Shown here: positions 13,380 to 23,345 of the stretch, piece by piece
Position numbering within the stretch: the first letter of the stretch is position 1
Layout: every line of letters starts with the position of its first letter
Assembly: GCA_030280995.1 (NCBI GenBank)
Contig: JASXTE010000004.1
Coordinates: 45,980,673-46,044,672 of the forward strand
Direction: 5' to 3'
Source of the DNA: Hemileia vastatrix
Taxonomy: Eukaryota > Basidiomycota > Pucciniomycetes > Pucciniales > Zaghouaniaceae
Length of the DNA stretch: 64,000 nucleotides
The notes under the pieces: generated by a model
What the model saw: the letters and a program-made list of their open reading frames with translations, nothing else
Databases searched by the model: none
What the model was told of the DNA's origin: nothing
Program-made: the position numbers and the translations under genes

Positions 13380-13500
13380 TCAGATTTAAAAACATATTTC
13401 TGACAGTTTCAGGATGGTTTCCCAACAGTTTCCTGACAAATTCCTGATAGTTTCAAATAGAGGGAACTGCTAGCAGTCCACCCCCAGATTTCCCGTGGTG
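13380..13500. mobile_element. Right terminus of a second CACTA-like element
   Basis: Subterminal short repeats (CTGACAGTTTC, CCTGACAAATTCCTGATAGTTTC) lead into the hairpin GGAACTGCTAGCAGTCC, a C-run, and AGATTTCCCGTGGTG ending at 13500. The arrangement is the same as the right end of the 24.8-kb element (subterminal repeats, GCTAGC-centred hairpin, C-run, GTGGTG end) with different bases. The next bases are ACA, the candidate 3-bp duplication. The left end is not found in the window. The reversed palindrome array and the minisatellite would then be part of this element, which remains inference. Confidence 0.65.
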
Positions 13501-13860
13501 ACAAGACATACCAAAATGAAAAGAAAATAAAGAATAATAAGCTGAGACATAATAAGTGACACTATCTTAAGCCTACATAAGCAACGTTAAACAATAAACT
13601 TCCAATACATACCAATAACAACACCATAACTACCCTATAAAACAAGGTAACCTTCCATAAGGGATACCAAAATGAAGTGAAAAGAAAGGACATTAAGCTG
13701 AGGTATAATAAGTGACACTAGCTTAAGCCTCCATAAACACTACTAACTATCTCCTAAAGATGAAAAAATCCACTAATAACACCATAACCCCAATAACACC
13801 CTACATACCAAATACCCCTAAATACGCACTTGAAAGGCCTACCCAGGTTTGGATCACCAC
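13501..13860. other. Unassigned sequence with an internal ~75-bp direct duplication
   Basis: Two related segments start near 13506 and 13666: ATACCAAAATGAA, then an A/G-rich stretch, then TAATAAGTGACACTA and CTTAAGCCT. The segment lies between the CACTA-like terminus and the point where Gypsy-1 homology stops. It may be the remains of whatever truncated Gypsy-1. No gene seen. Confidence 0.5.
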
Positions 13861-14523
13861 ACCATCAACTTGAGGGATCTTCAGGACATCTTCTTCACCA
13901 GAAGTGGAACAAAAACCAAGGGTTTCCCCATTGCTCACATGTGTGGCCAAGGTAATGTTTTTGAAAGGTGTAGAAGAAACCCTAGCGGTGCACAATTGGG
14001 AGGACTTACTTTTACTCCCCAATCTCACCACTCGAAAGCTTTTCCACAATCCCACATCTTCATCTTCACTTCCATCTACCAAATCTTCAAATCTTGATTC
14101 ATCTTCAGAATCACATCTTCTACAACTGTGCAGTTTATCCTCATGCAGGAGGCCCAAAACAAGATCTTGCTGATCTTTGTTCTTCAAAATTCTGTGCAGT
14201 TTAACCTCTTGCTGGAGGCCCAAAACAAGATCTTGCTGATCTTCAAAAAAATGATTTTTGTCTTCTTTCTTCTTTATGTTCAGATTTTTTTTGTGATTTT
14301 CTTGAATTATCTTGAAATTTTTCTTTTCTTTTCTTGGGTTTCCTTCTTGCCTACAAAAATAACCAGGGGTATCCCCAATGCTCACAGATGTGGCCAAGGT
14401 AATGTTTTTGAAAGGTGTAGAAGAAACCCTAGAGGTGCACAATTGGGAGGACTTACTTTTACTCCCCAATCTCACCACTCCAAAGCTTTTCCGCATATCA
14501 TTTGATAAAGATATGTAACTCAT
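13801..14523 (-). pseudogene. Gypsy-1 second ORF, N-terminal fragment
   Basis: A 240-codon reading frame matching codons ~80-275 of the Gypsy-2 second ORF (51296-52285). It contains the same internal duplication: a module with VRLGSKSKSSQLCTARVSST appears twice, around residues 18-50 and 165-200, separated by a charged, acidic linker. Family likeness is lost in the last ~25 codons (below about 13860), which are read from unrelated DNA, so the natural C-terminus with reverse transcriptase is missing. The function of this N-terminal region is unknown to me; it lies between protease and reverse transcriptase. Confidence 0.7.
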
Positions 14524-14792
14524 TTTCTTTTTTGCAATTGAATTAAAATTAATTTAAAATCTTGAAAGAGAACAAAGACTTGATAAAAAGCATGAAGAAT
14601 ACTTGCAAATAAGAGAGATATAAAAAAGAGAAAGTTGAAAATCCACTTGGTATATCTCCAAGGGAGCTGACCTACTAAAACCTGGGATAGGTTGAAGCAC
14701 TTGGGTGATCAGCCCTGATCATTCTAATAATGACAGACTCTCTCTAGAGCCTGTGCCACATTCCAAAAATCCTGAGGCAGAACCCACTTCCT

Positions 14793-15965
14793 GTCAGCCT
14801 AGATATCCCTAGGACTGAGTATTTCTCATACTTAAAATAAGATAACCTTAAGTACATTATGATTATCTCTTAAAAATAAGGTTAAAACAATTATATATAT
14901 GATTATAATACATATATATATATAATTATTACACTATTATATAACTTATAGTAGTTTAAATAGCTTATACGTAGCCTAATAATACTTATTAAGGTGTTAA
15001 TGGAGTCATAATATACTTATCTTAAGTGATATTAAGTAATTATTGACATACATAAGCTTAAATGTATACATAAAGCTCATATTCAGTGAAATATGCAGTA
15101 TATTATGTATATTTAGGTATATAAGTGGTTTTTAGCCTCTTAATGGTCTATAACCTTTTTTTTCTGCTTATTTTAGGTCATATGGACATAATAAGTGGAT
15201 TCACAACGCCTAAAGAAGCATAGACATCTATTTCAGGCGCATACACTAAGTTTGGACAACTTAATCTGCTTCCTTGAATGGATATTCACAGACTTATGGG
15301 TTGGGAGGTCATTGCTGGGTTAATATGGATGCTTGGGGATGTTATTGGGGGCTTGGACATTTCATTTGTTTCCTTTATATGCTTTGGGTCTCATTTATCT
15401 CTTTTAGATTGCATATTTTACCTGTTTCTTTATGGTATCCGCTTATATCTGGATTTTCTAATTATGTTTTGGGTCTGTGTTAACATTAATTGTGATGGAG
15501 GGTCCTTACTGGAGGTCTGGGCGTTGAATCTTCTTAAAGTGGACGCCATGGGGAGGTTATGGGCCCTCACAGTGCTGTAATTTCCAGGGATAGCGGTGAC
15601 ATTATCTGGATTGAAGTTCTGTGCACTCCAGGGGACTTGGGTATAAGTAAGGAGGAATTTGACGGTTATTGATCATCAATTACTTACTGCAATTCAATAA
15701 AACACTTCAATACAATTATTAACATTTAGAAATATATTATAAAGCCTTTATAAGTTAATATTATCATTATATAAGCTATAACTATATTCTATTTATCTAT
15801 TTTTCACCACTAAGCACGCATTTAAATTCATGTATTGTGAGTTTTATTTGAGTATAACTATTTTATTAGTCTTCCCCTGAGGCTTAATCACTAAATCATT
15901 CATCAATAAGTAGTAGAACCATAAATAAATACTATTATATCATACTTATATACTAGACATACTGA
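14793..15965. mobile_element. 1173-bp insertion with 8-bp target duplication, hAT-like by TSD length
   Basis: The 8-mer CACTTCCT stands on both sides (14785-14792 and 15966-15973). Gypsy-2 provides the empty site: its corresponding segment (around 51216-51230) reads across with one copy. The ends are short and imperfectly inverted: left GTCAGCCTAGATAT, right (reverse complement) TCAGTATGTCTAGTATA. Eight bases fits hAT or P-type duplication, but no transposase is encoded. Two overlapping ORFs near 15274-15580 are of low complexity and look accidental. The interior is very AT-rich with TATATA runs. It is a non-autonomous element; the superfamily is uncertain. Confidence 0.75.
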
Positions 15966-18281
15966 CACTTCCTTTCTCCTCCTACAAAAATCCATGCATT
16001 GACACATGGAAGACAAACCAGGCCTAGTTTCCCAAACATCATCTCCAGGAGATGATAACCTCATGTGAAGCCTTCTTTCATCTTCACCATTTAACTCCAA
16101 ACTAATCCCCATTTTAAATTGATAGCCAATTCTTGCCTGGAAATCCATCAAGAATGGCCCGCCTAAAACTGCTTTTACATTACCTTTAGCAATGTAAAAA
16201 TGAGCCTTTCTGGAGGCTACACCAACATCCAACTTAACAAACTCTGAGGCTCCCATCAACTCTGTTACGTGACCACCTATACCTCTTCAATTCCCACCAA
16301 TTCTAGTTTTGATGGGGAGACCCAAATGAGTGGCCTCAAACAAAGAAATCAAGTTGATTTGTGAACCTGAATCTACCAATGCCCTAACCTCCCTGCCATT
16401 CAGGGTGACATTGACATATCTTAGAGGTGCAGAAAAATGAGTTCCCAACCCCTCTCCAAACTTCTCTGCAGAATCACATATGCATTCCACTTCCCCAGAA
16501 GAAATTCTACTCCTGGTCAAAAGCTTTTTCTGTCTATCAGCCAACCCAGGACTGATAGCATATAACTCTCCATAAGTCAGAGAAACATCAACATGATTCA
16601 TCCTATCTGGAACAGAGTCCATAACCTTTGATTGAACAGAGACTACTGGCCTCTCAAAGTGAGCCCTTGGCTTCACTACCTTGGTCCTAGAATTTTCCTG
16701 AGGACCAGCATTACCAACAGATATTTCCTCTACAGGAATCAAACCAGATCCCTCCACAGAACCTCTGACCCCAGCAGGCCTTGGCAATGAAGCCAACAGA
16801 ACCTGTTCCTCAGAGTCATAGTCCACATCCATAGGCATTGGCTCACCTTTAAGGTCCAATGCTCCAAAACTAGGGGGACTCATATTTGAAATCCTTTTCT
16901 GCATTTTATACAGCTCCTCTTTGCTGTACTTCTTCCTAGCTGCACCCAGCTTAGGATCCGCCTTTAATGCCTTAGGCTTTGGAGGGGCCAGAGAACTGCT
17001 CTTAGGCCTTCCCACCTTGACTGCCTCCACATCATAAGCACCAGACAAGCACTCACCACTTGAATGTCCTCTGCAAGAATACAACTCTAATCCACCAAAG
17101 GAAGTAGAATAAGAGACTTTCTTCACCTCCTTCCCTTTTCCCTTGCCCTCTCCATCTTGCTTAACAGAGGAATTCCCCTTATCAGGAATCTCCTCAAATC
17201 TTGGCCTGCGCTGATTGAGACCAGCTCTTCTCCTGACCATGTCTACAGGAGCCTGCCCCTCACTGGGCTTCACAAATTTACCATCAGGGAATTTGAACAC
17301 CCTGCCCTCAAACTCCACCTTTCCTTCAGACACATCTCTGTTCAGATCCCAACAATAATTGGACTTATGACCTCTCCTTCTACAATAAGAGCAAACCCAA
17401 GGGTCACTCCTACCAGCCCACCTATCAGATCCCCTGGGCTGCGGAGGTGCCTTGTTGACCTTCTTATCCTCCTGAACAATAATATGATGCTGTTTTGTGA
17501 GATCAGCCAACTGCTCTACCACTGTATCCCGCTCCTGTTTGGGAACCTTTACCATGTTCTTCTCTTCCTTCTCCACCTTACTCTCTTCTTCAGCCAAAGC
17601 CTGACTGACTTTGCTGACATATTTGGCGCACCCATCTTGATAGGTGTCCACCGCCAATAGCTTCAGATGGTCCTCCACCACCTCCTTCACCTTTTCCAAG
17701 ACAGGCAGCCTTTGATCCCCATTGGAGAGAGTCTTCATCAAGTCTTTCCTTGATAACTCTTTGAGCACATCCATCCGGACATCTCTAGCCAGGGAGGACC
17801 AAAAACCATCTTTGGAAGCATTTTCATGCTCCAGCTCCTCCACCACCACTAAGTATTCCACCACAGGATCAATTTGTATCAGAAACTTCCTGTAACTGTG
17901 TAAGTTACCAACACCACCATAAGATTGTCACTCACTGACAACCTAATTCAGATCCACCATAGTGAAACTGATGCCCCATCTATCAACCATTTCTCTACAC
18001 AATAAGCTCCAATCTCTCTTCTTGTAGCCAGACAAGGCTACAACCTCCTTCTCTACCGCCCTATCTCCAATGAATAAGATGATTTGCTTCACCATATCCA
18101 GGTGGGAAGCACCGTCAATTCCAGCAGCAGTTTCATACTTCTATAGAAACCACTTAACATCATCACCATTAAACTTGGTACTATCCCAAGTTTTAATCCT
18201 AAAACATTCCCTAACCATCACCACAGGCAGACCTTCTCCCCCACTGACAGTCACCATAGGAATAGAAGATCCACTAGCCAT
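15966..18281 (-). pseudogene. Gypsy-1 gag and aspartic protease, broken
   Basis: Starts at the ATG at 18279-18281, matching the Gypsy-2 gag start. The frame carries a CCHC zinc knuckle (CSYCRRRGHKSNYC, around 17360-17400) that is intact here although damaged in Gypsy-2. A retropepsin-like motif follows (ALVDSGSQINLIS, about 16340-16390). In-frame stops lie upstream, in the segment matching Gypsy-2 gag residues ~50-130. Another stop lies at 16284-16286, where Gypsy-2 has Leu. The frame ends where the 1173-bp insertion interrupts it at 15966. The product would be capsid/nucleocapsid and maturation protease of the retrotransposon particle. The middle of gag has an acidic and lysine-rich coiled-coil-like stretch before the knuckle. 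Confidence 0.85.
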
Positions 18282-18355
18282 TCTTCCAGACAAAAATACC
18301 AAAAAAAGCCAATCACATGCAACAAATAATCCAAAGAACTAACAGATCCATAAAA

Positions 18356-18372
18356 CCCCACGTTGGTAGCCA
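18356..18372 (-). other. Gypsy-1 primer binding site
   Basis: On the minus strand TGGCTACCAACGTGGGG begins four bases (TTTC) after the LTR end, exactly as in Gypsy-2 (TGGCGCCCAACATGGGG). Merging the two copies gives TGGCGCCCAACGTGGGG, the classical PBS complementary to a lysine tRNA (Lys1,2 type of retroelements). Both copies have diverged from it. Confidence 0.7.
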
Positions 18373-18376
18373 GAAA

Positions 18377-18544
18377 TGTAGACAATCCTATAGTACTAGC
18401 TATAGGCTTTGACCAAGGGAGTTGGAGTAAAACCAGAAGAAAAACCCCTGTCACTTTAGAAAATAGAGTGAGATTTACATTTTACAGTAAATTGGTTCCT
18501 GCTACCACAAAGCTCCTTTTTCAAACACACTTGACTGCTTGATC
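18377..18544 (-). repeat. Gypsy-1 5' LTR, inner 168 bp
   Basis: Matches the 3' 168 bp of the Gypsy-2 LTR in reverse orientation and ends TGTCTACA. It is cut at 18544 by the DNA transposon; the remaining 925 bp of the same LTR are at 43352-44276. The joined length, about 1093 bp, agrees with the Gypsy-2 LTRs (1074 and 1096 bp). Confidence 0.9.
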
Positions 18545-18588
18545 CACCACGCAATATGGGGGGCGGACTTGCTAGCAAGTCCGCAACC
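18545..18588 (+). repeat. Left terminal inverted repeat with hairpin
   Basis: About 43 bp pairing with 43309-43351. It contains an inner perfect palindrome GCGGACTTG-CTAG-CAAGTCCGC (22 bp) directly after a run of six G. The downstream flank (GAACACTAATTC, GAACACACC, GAACACTC) has loosely repeated GAACAC words that could act as subterminal sites. Confidence 0.9.
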
Positions 18589-20432
18589 TTGAACACTAAT
18601 TCATATCTTTTTGAGCACACATTGAGGAAGTGATGAAACCATCATGAAGAAGTATTGAATTTACTTTGAACACACCTTGAAGCTCATGTGAACACTCACT
18701 GATGAGTAAATGATTATCTGTTGAGAACATGTTGAAATCACATTCTCAATAATTGAAACAAAGTTTCATTTTAGACAGTCCAATAAAATTTCCAAGTTGG
18801 GGTTTTCAACTTTTCAGATTATTGTTATATAAATGTTGTTTACCAAAAAAAAAAGAAAATAAGCCAATGATGCCCTAAAAAAAAATTATTATTATAAAGG
18901 TATAAAAGAAGAGTTTTACTTATAATATCTTCTCATTCAGAATATTCTTGTAATATATCATTTTTCTCAATATTAAATAAGCAGGAGAACTTTATAATAG
19001 CTAATATACAAAAATGATTAGTGATAGACAGGAACAATTATAAATAATATGAATAAATTTTGGTGAATGAATAATAATTAAGAGGAGACATATTCTGTAC
19101 AAACATTTAAACAACCAGGAAAAAAGTGAAAATATGTTTATAATACTTGAAAATATTTTTATCTCCTCGCCCCTAACCCCCCATATTCTAATCCACTCTG
19201 AAAATTAAGGGGAAATTGTGACCCAGCCAGTATGTATAAATTTTTGAAAAGGTTATCCTAATCTCATGCTATGGAATTTATTCAATTTTTATCAGGCCAT
19301 TCTCCTGTAAAGGTACCTTAACCAATTCAATGCTTCACCTTCTCCAAACTGCCTCATAAGCCCCTTATGGACCAAAAATAATCAAGAATGTGTCATCCTC
19401 CCCTTTCCTGCTCACCAAAAACAATTCTGTGCCCTTTTGAAAGTAGCACAACAGCTTAAAGATCCCATTGACACTATAAGTCTTATCTGTCACTCTCCCA
19501 CTGCCCCATTAGTTGGGGTATTTGTTTTTTCAATCTGGTAGATTTTCAAATATTGTTCCTCTCATGCAATAATCTTTGATGCTGCGGTTTTCCTTCTTTT
19601 TTTTGCTTCTTGTTATGTTACAATGCCACTGTCATCATGTATTTACAATTAACTTCTCCATATAATTCATAACCAATTCTGGTTGAAATTGTATGAAATT
19701 GAAAGAAGATATGTCCGATATAGGAAAAATTTAAATAAATAATTGAAGTTAATCATTGACTTACCAATGGTTATCATAAATTCTACACAAAATCATTTTT
19801 TTCAATTTTTTTTTGTCATTGTTCAAACATTTTTGAGTTGGTAGTGTACATTCTATTCTACAAAATCAGAAATATTCAACTAACTATAGTTAGAAATTGA
19901 AATGTAGGTGATTAAAATTGAATTAAGAAATATTAAATATTTTTTTTGAATTTAAATATTTAAATATTATGCATGGATTTTTGTTTGACAGAACATCACT
20001 CTTATTTACATGCCAAATGTTTTTTGACGTTGAAATTTGCATATTATCCATCTCTGAAGTTTGCTCATTTTATTTGCTTGCCCTCACTTATTTCTATGAC
20101 TGAGTCTTAATTTGATATTCTTAAATTGTCATTATTCATCAAAAACGGACTACCTATGCTTCCTCCAACAAACTCTTCGACCCCTTGACTTGCTTCTGAT
20201 CACTTCCTACAGAACCTGTCAATAATTAATTAGTAAGTTTTTTTTTTGGGTGGCTCATCAATGACTGTTTCTCTCTTTTTTTCTCTCTTTAATTATTTTT
20301 ATATTGTTTCACTCTCTCATTCTCATTTTTTGGCCTGTATTTCTCTTTCATTTTCATTTCCTGCCTCTTTTTGTTTTTTATTTCGTTTCTATTCTTATAT
20401 TTAGTTTGTTTAACTCCTGTCTCACTTAGTGC
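18589..20432. other. Non-coding left flank of the 24.8-kb element
   Basis: AT-rich sequence with no ORF above background and no clear repeat beyond the GAACAC words next to the terminus. Short pyrimidine-rich tracts occur around 20260-20400. Nothing recognisable as a gene. Confidence 0.5.
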
Positions 20433-21440
20433 CTGCCAGACAGCTGTCATTTTAATCGCTGTCTGGCTGGCATCTTAAAAAAATTCTTATCCTGACCCTG
20501 CCAGCCAGCATACCAATTACTTTTAAGCTGGCTGGCAGGCATGTGCAAGTTTGCAAGGCACTTGCCACCCTTTTCTGGCAAGCATCACCCCCAAAAATCA
20601 ATCGCTTGCTGTATGCCAGACAGCAAGTTGCTGCCTAGCTGTCTGGCATGTAGACAGCAAATCAATTGTACATCCCTGCCAGCCAGCGACAAAGTCACAT
20701 CGCAGCTGGCTGGTAGGGTGATGTAGCGTTCAAGTCGATTGATCAATCAACTTGACAGCTGCCTGACAGCCAAAAAAAATCTGTATGGATGGCTGACAGG
20801 CAGCTTTCAAGTCAATCGATCAATCAATCAATTGATCAATCGATTGATTGATTACCACTGCATGCTACATCAACCTTCCAGCCAGCAAGTTAATCATTTT
20901 CTGCTGGCTGGCAGGCAAATCATCTTCTCAAATATGAATTTTTATCTCCTTCCCCTCAATATTTTTTAAACTTGGTGACATGAAGCAAGCGAGTTGCTCA
21001 AGCAAATTGATCAAATATGATCAATTGAAATCACAACTTGTCAGCTAGCAAGCGATATGCTTTTCAGCTGGCTGGCAGGCATTTTCAGGTTTCCACAAAA
21101 GCATAGATTCGCTTCATTCCTTCCAGCAAGCTAAGCATCATATTTCCTGCCGAAAGGAAGTAGAAATTGATGCATTTCCCCAACCACTCAATCTGCTACC
21201 CTGCCAGCCAGAAACCGAATTGGTTTGTTTCTAGCTGGCATGAAATTAGGGGCTAAACAAATCATTGATTCACCCAACCTGCCAGTCAGCTTACAAGCGA
21301 TTTGCTGGCTGGCAGGTACTTGCACCTATTTTTGGCTTGCCAGCCATCTAAATATTGAATTGATGGCTGGAAAGTGGTCAAAATAATTGATTAACATTGT
21401 AACCTTCCAGCAAGAATATCATTCAAGATTGCTGGCAGGA
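20433..21440. repeat. Array of about eleven GC-rich imperfect hairpins
   Basis: Within 1 kb of otherwise AT-rich DNA, CTGCCAGCCAGC or a variant is followed 10-25 bases later by its complement GCTGGCTGGCAGG. Pairs start near 20433, 20499, 20606, 20676, 20756, 20875, 21039, 21199, 21277, 21336 and 21403. Stems are 9-14 bp. Some stems change on both sides together: 20433 and 20606 use GCCAGACAGC with GCTGTCTGGC, 20756 uses AGCTGCCTGACAGCC with GGCTGACAGGCAGCT, and 21336 uses GCCAGCCATC with GATGGCTGG. Spacers differ. A further palindrome of TGATCAAT words lies at 20809-20852. Short ORFs across this region are accidental. Confidence 0.85.
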
Positions 21441-22129
21441 ATTTGATAGCAGGATGTATCCCCCTGCAAATAATAATGTGATGATTGGTTTCCATCCAAC
21501 AAAGAGTGAGTTAATTGCTAGGAAGCAAGTGATATATATCCATCACATTTTTCGACATTCAATCTAGTAAATATAAGACTAGATGTGTTCATGGATTGTA
21601 TCGATTAGCAGCAAGTGGTCTACAAGAATTTGAATTTGACCTTCCACACAGCTTAAAATTAAATTTGTACCTTTTTGTGTGATAAATATGTCTATCCTAG
21701 CTCATTCATGAAACAAGTATGATTTTTGGAGATACTTGTGGGGAATTTTTGCCTTTGCAACTTCAGTTACTATTTTTTCTTGCGAAATTGCAAGCTGAGT
21801 GCAATTTTATAGCACCCCATCTTCTTTTTTCCGCCAGCCATCCAGAAAATATCTACCTGGATTGCTTGAAGATATTTGGTGAATAAAAACAAACTACTAT
21901 TGAAAGGTTTGAGCATGTTATTCAGGCAAATATATTTTTTGATATATGGCATGATGAAGTACGTAAATATTACAAATAATTTTAGTGAATGAATGAATTG
22001 ATTTTACATTGTTAAACGTAGTATGAGTGGTTCTGATATTGACTTGGATTTTTTTCTTCAGGTTCTGTTTCACTCATATCTATTTAATAATATTTATTGA
22101 TTCAAAATTATATCATTGCGTAAATAAAG
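21441..22129. other. Presumed promoter and first leader exon region of the oxygenase gene
   Basis: No ORF of note. Its end (…AAATAAAG at 22122-22129) directly precedes the first GTATGT donor. TTTTCTTCAG just before 22063 could be an acceptor of a still earlier intron. The transcription start cannot be placed from sequence alone. Confidence 0.4.
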
Positions 22130-22184
22130 GTATGTAAAATTATTGTTTTTCTATCAAAGAAAATTCTTTAAAATTTTTTGTATT

Positions 22185-22261
22185 ATTACATGATTGAGTT
22201 CTAATGCAGCGAGCATGTTGTTAGAGCATTATTGCCCCTCTTAGTAACTCAATCAAGTAAT
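22185..22261 (+). ncRNA. Structured intronic RNA, copy 1 (intron 22130-22345)
   Basis: Closing stem ATTAC-a-TGATTGAGTT pairs with AACTCAATCA-a-GTAAT. The conserved core runs from CTAATGCAGCGAGCATGTTG through GAGCATTATTGCCCC to TCTTAG, with TAATGC able to pair with GCATTA. It starts 55 nt from the donor and ends 84 nt before the acceptor. It is not a recognisable C/D or H/ACA snoRNA, tRNA or snRNA. Confidence 0.75.
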
Positions 22262-22423
22262 ATATACAAAAAAATGTTTTAAATAAATAAAAGATTTTGC
22301 TAATTTTTTTTAAATTTTCTTTTACATGCTCTTATTTGGGAACAGAAGCTGCACGGTATAAAAGGTATGTAAATGGTTATAATTTTTAAAAATATTACTT
22401 TATAATTGTCATAATGGGAAATT

Positions 22424-22501
22424 ATTACATGATTGAGGGCTAATGCAGCGAGCATGTTGTTAGAGCATTATTGCCCCTCTTAGTACCCTCAATCATATAA
22501 T
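22424..22501 (+). ncRNA. Structured intronic RNA, copy 2 (intron 22365-22580)
   Basis: Core identical to copy 1. The closing stem is ATGATTGAGGG with CCCTCAATCAT: where copy 1 has GTT/AAC this copy has GGG/CCC, a paired change that keeps the helix. A good branch point TACTAAC (about 22538) lies between this RNA and the acceptor AATGTAG. 59 nt from the donor, 79 nt from the acceptor. Confidence 0.78.
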
Positions 22502-22675
22502 TTTTACCAGACAGATTTTCATAAAATAATGGATATATTTACTAACATTATGAATTTTGGATGGCATTTGTTTAATGTAGGTTCAGTTATAGTTAGGGCA
22601 AATAGACGTTTTAAAAAAAGTATGTAAGTAATCTTAGGTTTTCTTCACATTTAATTTTGTAATTTGGGGTAATAT

Positions 22676-22751
22676 ATTACATGATTGATGACTGATGCAG
22701 CGATAGTGTTGTGAATTTAATATTGTTGCTCATAGTCATTCAATCAAAAAA
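22676..22751 (+). ncRNA. Structured intronic RNA, copy 3 (intron 22620-22830), most diverged
   Basis: The stem keeps TGATTGA with TCAATCA and TGACT with AGTCA, but the core has drifted: CTGATGCAGCGATAGTGTTG, and the GAGCATTATTGCCCC part has become a weak match. 56 nt from the donor, 79 nt from the acceptor. Helix preserved while loop diverges; it may be a decayed or specialised copy. Confidence 0.65.
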
Positions 22752-22924
22752 TATTTAGACAAGAGATTGTTTAGATATAGTAATTATTTGTACTAATACT
22801 TTTTATTTTATTTTTATTTTTGTATTACAGATTTTCTTCTGTACACAACAACAACTGGAATATTAACGAAAGTATGTGGATTTTTTTTTGTTAATTGTTC
22901 TCTTGAAGTTATGGGAATAGTAAA

Positions 22925-23003
22925 TGTTATGTGATTTATGACTAATGCAGCATGCGTGCTGTTAGAGCGTTATTGCCCCTCTTAGTCACTCATTCATGCA
23001 ATG
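22925..23003 (+). ncRNA. Structured intronic RNA, copy 4 (intron 22872-23078)
   Basis: Core CTAATGCAGCATGCGTGCTG then GAGCGTTATTGCCCCTCTTAG. The stem TGACTAA pairs with TTAGTCA; the outer part is imperfect. The inner TAATGC/GCATTA helix becomes TAATGC/GCGTTA (a G-T pair). The loop change GAGCATGTTG to ATGCGTGCTG keeps the pattern. 53 nt from the donor, 75 nt from the acceptor. Confidence 0.72.
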
Positions 23004-23170
23004 GTAACTTAAAAGTAATAAATTTCATTTGAGTTTTAATTAACGTTTCGTTCTTGTTTTTTTTTGGTTACAAAATAGGAGGTTGAAAATTTTTGGATTA
23101 AAATAAATTAATGTATGTCAAAGTATCTTCATTTTATAACAAAAAATTGTCTAGTGTTTGATTAGTATGA

Positions 23171-23249
23171 AATAACATGATTGAGGTTTAATGCAGCGAG
23201 CATGTTGTTAGAGCATTATTGCCCCTCTTAGACTCTGAATCATGTTATT
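23171..23249 (+). ncRNA. Structured intronic RNA, copy 5 (intron 23113-23334)
   Basis: Perfect 12-bp closing stem AATAACATGATT with AATCATGTTATT, made of different bases from copies 1 and 2 at its outer end. Core identical to copies 1 and 2 over TAATGCAGCGAGCATG and GAGCATTATTGCCCCTCTTAG. 58 nt from the donor, 85 nt from the acceptor. A TACTGAC branch point follows near 23298. Confidence 0.78.
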
Positions 23250-23345
23250 TCAACTCAAAAATTTAATTTATGTAATTTAAATGATTGAGAAGTCATATAC
23301 TGACCATGAATTTATATCTGAATCGAAGTTTTAGTAGAGTAACCC

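Larger units (their letters stand above)
13861..18544 (-). mobile_element. Gypsy-1: truncated Ty3/Gypsy LTR retrotransposon (5' part)
   Basis: The same family as Gypsy-2 (47751-60703), on the minus strand. Reading from high to low coordinates it has the inner part of the 5' LTR (18544-18377), PBS, gag, aspartic protease, and the start of the second ORF. Homology to Gypsy-2 then stops at about 13860, before reverse transcriptase. The outer part of its 5' LTR is at 43352-44276, separated by the 24.8-kb transposon. It also contains the 1173-bp insertion at 14793-15965. No 3' LTR is present in the window, so the copy cannot move by itself. Confidence 0.9.

Noticed and set aside
15274..15580. Two overlapping ORFs in the 1173-bp insertion as a membrane protein gene
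   Set aside because: Hydrophobic composition comes from T-rich DNA; two frames are open at once and no family is recognised.
17157..17660. Plus-strand ORF opposite Gypsy-1 gag
   Set aside because: Shadow of the gag frame; the same antisense openness appears at 49531-50019 in Gypsy-2.
22185..23249. Calling the intronic RNAs C/D or H/ACA snoRNAs, or twister ribozymes
   Set aside because: No consistent CUGA D box (a CTGA occurs only in copy 5), no double hairpin with ACA tail. TAATGC and GCCCC recall twister ribozymes, but the other invariant bases could not be matched from memory.
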